NCBI GenBank assembly: GCA_964555705.1
Contig: CAZKTN010000004.1
Span: 59,743-123,742 of the forward strand
Direction of reading: 5' to 3'
Origin: ZLKRG44 sp964555705
GTDB taxonomy: Bacteria; Planctomycetota; Phycisphaerae; Phycisphaerales; SM1A02
DNA: 64,000 nucleotides
The position numbers were made by a program, and so were the translations under genes. A model generated the notes under the pieces. It did no database searches. It saw only the letters and a program-made list of their open reading frames with translations, and was not told the DNA's origin. Below, piece by piece: positions 9,201-14,931 of the stretch (position 1 is its first letter; each line of letters starts with the position of its first letter).

Positions 9201-9316
9201 GCATCGCCGCGGAGGTCTGCGGGAACGGAGGCTCGGCCCTCTGCCGTCGGGCGGGGCGCTTCGGTGCGGGCCGGGGCGGCAGGTGGTGCAGGCTTGGCCC
9301 GCTGGAAGATCTTCAT
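6275..9316 (-). CDS. putA: Bifunctional proline dehydrogenase / L-glutamate-gamma-semialdehyde dehydrogenase
   Basis: A 1013-residue PutA that oxidises proline to glutamate in two steps with substrate channelling. Residues ~60-480 form the FAD-dependent PRODH barrel (for example NVSIKISSLYARTDP, FVNFDMEQHSLKDLTL and the YLRSGEGDARR region). Residues ~540-1000 are the NAD-dependent aldehyde dehydrogenase: SPWNFPLAI, FTGSMGVG, general base E770 in CEMGGKN and nucleophile C804 in GQKCSA, with the C-terminal PFGGFGMSGVG. There is no N-terminal ribbon-helix-helix, so it should not autoregulate as E. coli PutA does. The N-terminus has a short Pro/Ala-rich stretch. A strong hairpin abuts the start codon, and no Shine-Dalgarno sequence is visible. 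Confidence 0.96.
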   Translation of the reverse strand: MKIFQRAKPAPPAAPARTEAPRPTAEGRASVPADLRGDASLESLARAKASMLLEAARANQTGLLSAAFWSDKLMSWSMRDEAFKVQLFRFVDAFPTLKSSESIYDHLTDYLSQPGVTLPPGMETMLKAGGLAKGLVAKTMSSQIQSMAAKFIAGRDARDALPQLSQLWGDGYAFSVDLLGEACVSDAEAEMYRAKYLDLIENLPASVAAWPAKAVLESDHLGAIPRTNVSIKISSLYARTDPIDTAGSVRGLVEAIEPLLRAAAARGVFVNFDMEQHSLKDLTLELFMRCCERVDFHAGLAMQAYLRSGEGDARRIISWAKSSGRQVTVRLVKGAYWDYETIHAEQQGWPVPVWGTKRQTDACFERMSGLFIDSCPRRAGEGGVKLALGSHNARSIGAALAMAERAGLPPAALEFQMLHGMGDSLKAATRELGLRVREYVPVGEMIPGMAYLVRRLLENTSNESWLKAGFADGADTATLVASPHAVGDADGGDDAAARLAAAATRHSLSAAPAGIDDGLPFFTEPMRDFSQAGARERFAAAVASARVPAVAVNATERDADAAVARLAAGFAAWRDRPYAQRAAALVAAARAMRERRDELSGIIIRESGKTWREADADVCEAIDFCTYYAREGAALFAPRRMGRFTGEWNDEWFQPRGVAAVISPWNFPLAICCGMTVAALVTGNTVAVKPAEQTPAIAKILCDILWASGVPADALAFVPGPGETVGAALVRDPRVAIIAFTGSMGVGLDILEAAGRTPRGQAFVKKVVCEMGGKNAVIVDESADLDEAVLGVRQSAFGFQGQKCSACSRVIAVGSAHEPFLRRLVESTKALVVGDPTLPGTDIGPVIDAEAAAKIRSYIGIGRSEGTLELELAVPEGLEARVGKPYVGPAIFSGIRPEHRLAREEIFGPVLAVMHARDFDEALAIANSTEYKLTGGVFSRRPEHLERARRDYRVGNLYLNRGITGALVGRQPFGGFGMSGVGSKAGGMHYLLQFVEPRTCTENAMRRGFAPQS

Positions 9317-9350
9317 GGCGAAGGCGCAAGTATAGGTGCGCGACTTCGCC
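9317..9350 (-). promoter_or_regulatory. Hairpin directly upstream of the putA start codon
   Basis: GGCGAAG (9317-9323) pairs with CTTCGCC (9344-9350), and an inner GCGC (9324-9327) pairs with GCGC (9338-9341). The structure fills almost the whole 36-nt space between the glycosyltransferase stop and the putA ATG. It could end the upstream transcript or mask the putA ribosome-binding region. A TATACT hexamer lies in the loop region on the minus strand, but no good -35 accompanies it. Confidence 0.45.
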
Positions 9351-9352
9351 GG

Positions 9353-10966
9353 CTAGTGCCGCGACACGGCCGCGATCGCCTTGGCGTAGGTGGCCAGGCA
9401 TCGCCGCGCGGCGCCGTCCCACGTGATGCCACGGACCTCGAAGAGGCCGTGGTCTCGGAGGCTGTTGCGCAGCGGCGGGTACCGAAGCACCGCGACGATC
9501 TTGCTGGCGATGTCGTCGACATCCCAGAAGTCCACCTTCAGCGCGTGCGTGAGGATCTCCGACACGCCCGAGTTGCGGCTGATGATCACGGGCACACGGT
9601 GCCCCATCGCCTCGAGCGGCGCGATCCCGAAGGGCTCGCTCACGCTGGGCATCACGTAGACGTCGGCCATCGAGAAGACTCGCGGGATGTCGCGCCCGCG
9701 CAGGAATCCCGTGAAGGTCATGCGCGAGCCGATCCCCATCTCGGCGGCCATCTCGATCATGCGCGTGGCCTGGTCGCCGTTGCCGGCCACGATGAACCGC
9801 ACCTCGGGCATCACGTCGAGCACGCGCTTGGCCGCGCGGACGAAGTACTCGGGTCCCTTCTGCATGGTGATGCGCCCGAAGTAGAGCACGATCTTCTCGT
9901 TGCGCTCGATGCGCTTGATGCCGTACGTGGACGGCTCGACGTCAACGCCGTTGTAGATCACGTCAACCTTCTCGGGCGGAACGCCGTATCGGTTCACGCA
10001 GAGGTTGCGCGTGAGCATGCTCACGCAGATCACGCGCACGGCCGCGTGCATGCCGCGTCGCTCGATGTTGTAGACCGCCTGGTTGACGTGGTCGCCACTT
10101 CGGTCGAACTCGGTCGCGTGCACGTGGACGACAAGCGGCCGCCCCGTGAGCCGGGCGAGCGCGATGCCTGCGGGATAGGTGATCCAGTCATGGGCATGGA
10201 TCACGTCGAAGGCGAGCCCGCGCGATGCGCGCACGCAGAAGCGCGCGTAGCGCTCGCTGGCGAGCACCAGGTCGCCGTCGTAGGGGTTCGCGCCTGCGGC
10301 GGGTGCGGCGCCGTCACCGTGCGACCCCTCTGAGGCGCCCGATGCGGACGCCTCAGGCAGCGCACCCACAATCGCGCGTTCCTCCTCAGAGAGGCTGTCG
10401 TACCACGTCTGGTATGCGACGGGGTCGGAGCTCGCCGCGATCACGCGCTGCAGTCTCCCCAGCGCACGCCGCCACGACTCGAGCTGCGTGGTCGATCGGG
10501 GCATCCCTTGGGCGACAGGCGAGGTCGCGTACGCGCTCGGCCAGGCGCTCGCGGAAGCGCCGATCCCGAGGAAGCTCAGGCGTGCTGGCGTTCCCTGCGC
10601 AAGCTGCGCCGCGCTGTGCACAGGCTCCTGCGCACGCGAGCCGGCGGCCGCATGCCAGGCCGCCGACTGCCCGCCGGTCGGCGAGACGATGGCGACGGCG
10701 GATGAGGGTCCCGCAGGCGCAGGTCCGGGGGCGACGGAAGCAGGTGCTGCCGGCGCGCCGGCCGCCCACGTCTCGCTCGCCTCGGCTTCAGGGCTCAGCA
10801 GGTGCACATGGCTCGATGCGGAAGGGTCCACGCTGCGCGGCAGCACGAACGTGACGTCAGCGCCGGCGGCGCTCAGCGCGCGAGTGAGACCATGGCATGC
10901 GGTACCGAGCCCACCCGTGATGAACGGAGGGAACTCCCACCCCAGCATGAGCACGCGAGCGGCCAT
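9353..10966 (-). CDS. Family 4/5-like glycosyltransferase (glycogen-synthase-like)
   Basis: A 537-residue GT-B glycosyltransferase. The N-terminus (MAARVLMLGWEFPPFITGGLGT) has the glycine-rich GGLG loop seen in starch and glycogen synthases and related enzymes. 'DVIHAHDW' and the C-terminal EPFGIAPLEAMGH (E-x7-E type) are the usual catalytic and nucleotide-sugar binding motifs. Between the first strands and HAHDW lies an Ala/Pro-rich insertion (~residues 60-190) that looks disordered. The acceptor and sugar donor cannot be told; alpha-glucan synthesis is one option. It sits 8 nt downstream of a small hypothetical gene and 36 nt upstream of putA in the same direction. Confidence 0.82.
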   Translation of the reverse strand: MAARVLMLGWEFPPFITGGLGTACHGLTRALSAAGADVTFVLPRSVDPSASSHVHLLSPEAEASETWAAGAPAAPASVAPGPAPAGPSSAVAIVSPTGGQSAAWHAAAGSRAQEPVHSAAQLAQGTPARLSFLGIGASASAWPSAYATSPVAQGMPRSTTQLESWRRALGRLQRVIAASSDPVAYQTWYDSLSEEERAIVGALPEASASGASEGSHGDGAAPAAGANPYDGDLVLASERYARFCVRASRGLAFDVIHAHDWITYPAGIALARLTGRPLVVHVHATEFDRSGDHVNQAVYNIERRGMHAAVRVICVSMLTRNLCVNRYGVPPEKVDVIYNGVDVEPSTYGIKRIERNEKIVLYFGRITMQKGPEYFVRAAKRVLDVMPEVRFIVAGNGDQATRMIEMAAEMGIGSRMTFTGFLRGRDIPRVFSMADVYVMPSVSEPFGIAPLEAMGHRVPVIISRNSGVSEILTHALKVDFWDVDDIASKIVAVLRYPPLRNSLRDHGLFEVRGITWDGAARRCLATYAKAIAAVSRH

Positions 10967-10974
10967 CGGAGGGG

Positions 10975-11448
10975 TCAGCCCTCCTCGCCATCGTCCGCCA
11001 TGTCACCAAGCTGGCGGAACGCGGCCTCAAAGGCCAGCAGGAGGCAAGCGCCCGCCCGCGTGTCCGCATCGGTGTCACCCGACAGCGGAAGATCGCAGGT
11101 GAAGACGTAACGCATGGCATCGTCCCTGAAGTGCCTGATGCGACCGCACCCTTCTGTCCAGCCCAAGTCGACCAGCTCCTCCTCCACAAGCTCCTCGATC
11201 GGATCGCCGTAGTGGACGAGGTCCGACTCGATGGACTCGCTGAGCCAGCGGTCGGGGGTCGAGAGCGACACCGCGAGCCCGTTGGACCCGTGGCCCACCG
11301 AATAGGTCGCCTCTGCGGCGGCGCCGCGCGCCCGGCACTGCAGCGTGGTGCCGTTGAACTCCACCCCGTCGAAGACATCCTTCGATGCGGCAAGCTCACG
11401 GATGGCAGACAGCACGGCGTGCACGGTGGCAGGTGTGGAGGCGCTCAT
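10975..11448 (-). CDS. Conserved-looking small acidic protein, function unknown
   Basis: A 157-residue acidic protein starting MSASTPATVHAV. The order helix (VHAVLSAIRELAAS), strands, then a long helix (ADTRAGACLLLAFEAAFRQLGD) is loosely like the YbjN or CesT/type III chaperone alpha/beta fold, but no motif proves that. The frame is open further upstream; ATG 11448 was chosen because the added residues are Arg/Pro-rich and the divergent prmC begins 69 nt away. Only 8 nt separate it from the glycosyltransferase gene, so the two are probably co-transcribed. Confidence 0.65.
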   Translation of the reverse strand: MSASTPATVHAVLSAIRELAASKDVFDGVEFNGTTLQCRARGAAAEATYSVGHGSNGLAVSLSTPDRWLSESIESDLVHYGDPIEELVEEELVDLGWTEGCGRIRHFRDDAMRYVFTCDLPLSGDTDADTRAGACLLLAFEAAFRQLGDMADDGEEG

Positions 11449-11516
11449 GGCGAAAGGATCGCAAGTGTAGCCCGCGGCGGCGGATGTGTCCGCGGATTGG
11501 GCCGTAGCATCAGGCG

Positions 11517-12497
11517 ATGGCAGAGTCATGGACGACACGCCGCCTGCGGGCCTGGATAGCGGGTTTCCTGGGGGAGCGTGAGGTGGACGCCCCGGGGCTC
11601 TGCGCGGACCTGCTTCTTGGGCACGTGCTCGGGTGCGACCGCATGTCGCTCTACATGCACGCTGACCGTCCCGCGTCGCCAGACGAGCTCGCGAGGCTCC
11701 GTGCACTCGTGCGGCGCGCAGGCGACCACGAGCCCGTCCAGTACCTCGTCGGCAAGTGGGGGTTCCACGGCATCGAGCTCGAACTTGACCCGAGCACGCT
11801 CATCCCCCGGCCATGCACGGAGACGCTCGTGGAGGCCGCACTCGCGCACCTTCGGGAGCGCGGGCTTCTCGAGCCCACGGCGGAGCGGCCAGTGCGTGCG
11901 CTCGACCTCTGCACCGGCAGCGGATGCATCGCGATTGCTCTCGCGCGCGGCGTGAGCGCCGCTCGCCGCGGCCGCCGCGCCCTCGCGTGGAGCGCCGCAG
12001 GCACGCAGCAGGGCAGCGACGGCGGGGAGGCGGCACCATCGGTGCCGCCCGTGTCCGTCATCGCGACCGAGATCGTGCCTGCCGCCGCCGAGCTCGCGCG
12101 GCGCAACGTCAGCCGTCTTGGGCTGTCGGCCGCAGTCGACGTGCGGGTGGGGGATCTCGATGCGGGGATCTCGGCGTCGGACATCGGCGAGGGGTTCGAC
12201 GTGGTGTGCGCGAACCCCCCGTACGTCACGAGCGCAGAGTGGGAGGGGCTTGACCGCAACGTGCGCGAGTACGAGCCAAGGTCTGCGCTTGATGGTGGCC
12301 ACGACGGCCTCGACATCGTGCGGCGCCTGGTGGCCCGCGCGCCTGCGCTGCTGTCCGCCGGTGGCGCGCTCCTGTGCGAGATCGGCGCGGCGCAGGGCGA
12401 CGGTGCGATGGCGCTTGCCCGCGCTGCAGGCTTCGCCGATGCGTCAGTCCTCACGGACCATGAGGGCCTTCCGCGGGTGCTCCGAGCGCACTCCTGA
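11517..12497 (+). CDS. prmC: Peptide chain release factor N5-glutamine methyltransferase
   Basis: A 326-residue protein matching PrmC/HemK, which methylates the GGQ glutamine of release factors using SAM. It has the N-terminal helical domain (APGLCADLLLGHVLG), 'EPVQYLVGKWGFHG', the SAM loop VRALDLCTGSGCIAIALA and the catalytic NPPY (CANPPYVTSAEW). A ~25-residue Arg/Gly/Ala insertion (RGRRALAWSAAGTQQGSDGGEAAP) follows the SAM loop and makes it slightly longer than usual. The 3' end overlaps the convergent receiver-protein gene by 47 nt. In many genomes prmC is next to prfA; here it is not. Confidence 0.93.
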   Translation: MAESWTTRRLRAWIAGFLGEREVDAPGLCADLLLGHVLGCDRMSLYMHADRPASPDELARLRALVRRAGDHEPVQYLVGKWGFHGIELELDPSTLIPRPCTETLVEAALAHLRERGLLEPTAERPVRALDLCTGSGCIAIALARGVSAARRGRRALAWSAAGTQQGSDGGEAAPSVPPVSVIATEIVPAAAELARRNVSRLGLSAAVDVRVGDLDAGISASDIGEGFDVVCANPPYVTSAEWEGLDRNVREYEPRSALDGGHDGLDIVRRLVARAPALLSAGGALLCEIGAAQGDGAMALARAAGFADASVLTDHEGLPRVLRAHS

Positions 12498-13932
12498 CCT
12501 CCTCAAGCAGCACCTGCGCCTGGAACGGCTTGAACAGGCAGGCAGCGAGCCCCTCCTGTCCGGCCCTCACGATCGCGTGGTTGGGGTCGTAGCCAAATCC
12601 TGTCATCAGGATGACGGCAGTGGATGGCGATGACTCGCGAGTGCCGCGGAAGACCTCGTAGCCGTTGCGGTCGGGCATGCGGATGTCAGAGAGCACCAGG
12701 TCGTAGGGCTGCTGGCTGCGCGCTGCGGTGACCACCGCATCGATCGCGCCCGCGCCGTCGCCGCGGATGTCGACCGTGGCGCCGCACGACTGCAGGATGC
12801 CGCGGATCGTCTCCCTGATCTGCGTCTCGTCATCGGCCACCAGGATGCGCTTGCCCGAGATGGCCGGGTCGAGCGACCCGTCGCGCACCATGCGGTCGAC
12901 TCCGAGCACTGTCTGTGGCCCTGCGGTGACGCTGCGGATGCGCGCCTCAAGCGACTCGAGCGCGCGCTCGAGCGACTCGTACCCGTCGAGCCGGCCGGAG
13001 GCGACGTTGGTGGCCGCCTCGCGCAGGCGGCGCGCAGGTTCGGTGAGCTCGTCGCGCAGCATGGTGCTTACGCGCTCGCTCGTCGTGGTGCGCTCCACAA
13101 TGAGCATGTCGAGGATGTTCAGCGCCATCGCCACGTAGCGGCCGTAGGTCTCGAGGGCGATCCGGTCGGCGTCGTCGAATGCGCTCTCGCGCATGGACTC
13201 GACGTTGATGACGCCGGTGATGCGGTCCTTCAGCAGCAGGGGCACGGTCAGTGAGCTCCGCGCCCCGGGGAGGCCAGGCAGGTAGCGCTCGTCATGGTCC
13301 GGATCCGAGCAGACCACGCTGGTGCCTGATGCGGCAACGAAGCCGGAGATGCCGTGGCCGCTCGCGCGCGCGTGGATCGTGTCGCCGATGCGCAGCGGCT
13401 CGAGGCCCTGGGAGATCACCACCTCGAGCTGGTCGGAGCGTCGGTCACGAAGCCTGATCTCGAAGGGCTCGCCGCGCATCACGTGCCTCATGGCCTCGAC
13501 GACCTTGCCCTCGAGGAGGTCGAGCCGCTCGGTCACGTTCAGCGGGTTGACGATCTGCGCGTCAAGGTCGAGGAGCTCCGCTCCGAGCGCGTCGACCATC
13601 TCGATGCGGTCCGCGAGCCTCTGCCGGGCCGTCACGTCGATGAGCACGCCGACAAGCGTGCCGGGCGCGCCCGGAGTGACCACCACCTCGTAGAAGGAGT
13701 CACCACAAGGGAACCTGCGACGGCGGGCGCGGCGCGGCTGCGATGCGATGTCTCGGCCCGCCTCGACGCACGCAGTCGCGAAGAGCCTCAGGCGATCGGC
13801 ATCGAGCGCGGCAAGTCGCGGCGCCATCCACAGGATCTCTCCCGAGTCCGACACCAGTCCGACGCCGTCCGCGATCTCCGAGAGCAGCGCGTGGGCGTCG
13901 TGCACTGGCGCGGGCGAGGCTGGGTCGTTCAC
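12451..13932 (-). CDS. PAS-GAF-receiver protein without a kinase domain
   Basis: A 493-residue protein. Residues ~12-100 are PAS-like (LLSEIADGVGLVSDSGEILW ... GVLIDVTARQ), ~130-280 a GAF domain (HGISGFVAASGTSVVCSD ... VINVESMRESAFDDADRIAL), ~285-345 a helical linker and ~361-485 a CheY-like receiver with acidic pair D367/D368, acceptor D416 (LVLSDIRMPD) and K468 (LFKPF). There is no HisKA/HATPase or output domain, so sensing and phospho-acceptor modules are joined directly; a separate kinase is implied. The GTG start at 13932 is the first after the upstream palindrome. It could be a hybrid-kinase remnant, but length and frame are intact. Confidence 0.78.
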   Translation of the reverse strand: MNDPASPAPVHDAHALLSEIADGVGLVSDSGEILWMAPRLAALDADRLRLFATACVEAGRDIASQPRRARRRRFPCGDSFYEVVVTPGAPGTLVGVLIDVTARQRLADRIEMVDALGAELLDLDAQIVNPLNVTERLDLLEGKVVEAMRHVMRGEPFEIRLRDRRSDQLEVVISQGLEPLRIGDTIHARASGHGISGFVAASGTSVVCSDPDHDERYLPGLPGARSSLTVPLLLKDRITGVINVESMRESAFDDADRIALETYGRYVAMALNILDMLIVERTTTSERVSTMLRDELTEPARRLREAATNVASGRLDGYESLERALESLEARIRSVTAGPQTVLGVDRMVRDGSLDPAISGKRILVADDETQIRETIRGILQSCGATVDIRGDGAGAIDAVVTAARSQQPYDLVLSDIRMPDRNGYEVFRGTRESSPSTAVILMTGFGYDPNHAIVRAGQEGLAACLFKPFQAQVLLEEVRSALGAPAEGPHGP

Positions 13933-13940
13933 GGCGTGGA

Positions 13941-13962
13941 AGTGTACGCCGCGGCGTACACT
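13941..13962. promoter_or_regulatory. Perfect 22-bp palindrome between divergent genes
   Basis: The left arm AGTGTACGCCG (13941-13951) is exactly mirrored by CGGCGTACACT (13952-13962). It lies 9 nt upstream of the GTG of the PAS-GAF-receiver gene and 33 nt upstream of the ABC ATPase GTG. Each outer arm contains TACACT, a plausible -10 hexamer on its own strand. It is best read as a shared operator for the divergent pair; the binding protein is unknown. Confidence 0.6.
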
Positions 13963-13995
13963 CGCCGGTCCGCGCACGGGCCCGGCAGCACTCGC

Positions 13996-14931
13996 GTGAT
14001 CGTCGTCCACCAGATCAGCAGAAGGTTCGGCTCGACCGACGCAGTCAGCGACCTCTCCTTCGAGGTTCCGCCCGACTGCCCGTGCGGGTTCCTTGGCCCA
14101 AATGGCGCCGGCAAGACCACGACGCTGCGCATCATCGTGGGCGCGCTCAGCGCCGATAGGGGCCACGTGACCATCTGCGGGCGCGATGTGGCACGAGAGG
14201 GTGCACTCGCGAGGCGGCTCGTGGGGTACCTGCCCGAGCGGTGCCCGCTTCCTCCCGACCTCACGGTCCGGGAGTGGCTTGCGCACCGCTGCGGCCTGTG
14301 GGGCATGCCGCGGCGAGCCTGGCTCGCATCGATCGCGGAGGTGATCGAGCTGTGCGCGCTCGGCGCCTTCGAGCGAAGGCTCTGCGGCGGCCTCAGCCGC
14401 GGGATGGCGCAGCGCGTCGGGCTTGCGGCGGCGCTTGTGACTCGGCCATCGGTGCTGGTGCTCGACGAGCCAGGCGCGGGCATGGATCCCGCGCAAGCGC
14501 AGTCCTTCAGGCAGCTCGTGCGGTCGCTGGCCAAGGGGCGCACGGTGCTCTTCTCGAGCCACAACCTTGCGGAGGTGGATGCCGTCTGCGACCGCGTGGT
14601 GATGATCGCGCGTGGGCGTCTCGTGGCCACCGGCACCATGCAGGACCTGCGGCGGCGGGGTGCGGGACGCGAGCGGTGGCGCATCGAGTGCGACCGCGTC
14701 GAGCTGTCCGCGCTCTCGGCGGTCGCCGGCGTTCACGGGGTGCATGCCGAACCCGCCGCCGAGGGATGGTTCCTTGTGGGCATGGAGATCGACCACGCCG
14801 AGTCGGAGCGTGCGCGTGCCGAGGTTGCGCGCGCGATCGCCGCAGGTGGCGGCACGCTTCGGCTCATGAGCCGAGTCGACGAGCCGCTCGAGGAGGTCTT
14901 CTCCAGGGTCGCGATGGAGGTGCGCGCATGA
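13996..14931 (+). CDS. ABC transporter ATP-binding protein (gliding/ABC-2 type)
   Basis: A 311-residue ATPase with Walker A GPNGAGKT (34-41), signature LSRGMAQR, Walker B VLVLDEPGAGMDP and an H-loop in 'LFSSHNLAEVDAVCDRVVMI'. A C-terminal extension of about 80 residues follows, as in ABC-2 drug and polysaccharide exporters and GldA. The GTG at 13996 gives MIVVHQISRRFGSTDAV, the standard N-terminus. The stop overlaps the next start (ATGA), making a three-gene unit with the permease/GldG fusion and a DUF4340-like protein. Substrate unknown; homologous sets are found widely outside gliding bacteria. Confidence 0.9.
   Translation: MIVVHQISRRFGSTDAVSDLSFEVPPDCPCGFLGPNGAGKTTTLRIIVGALSADRGHVTICGRDVAREGALARRLVGYLPERCPLPPDLTVREWLAHRCGLWGMPRRAWLASIAEVIELCALGAFERRLCGGLSRGMAQRVGLAAALVTRPSVLVLDEPGAGMDPAQAQSFRQLVRSLAKGRTVLFSSHNLAEVDAVCDRVVMIARGRLVATGTMQDLRRRGAGRERWRIECDRVELSALSAVAGVHGVHAEPAAEGWFLVGMEIDHAESERARAEVARAIAAGGGTLRLMSRVDEPLEEVFSRVAMEVRA

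Noticed and set aside
6350..10333. Very long open frame (over 1300 codons) on the plus strand opposite putA and the glycosyltransferase gene
   Set aside because: It mirrors the codon periodicity of high-GC genes on the other strand; the protein is His/Arg/Ala-rich low complexity with no motif.
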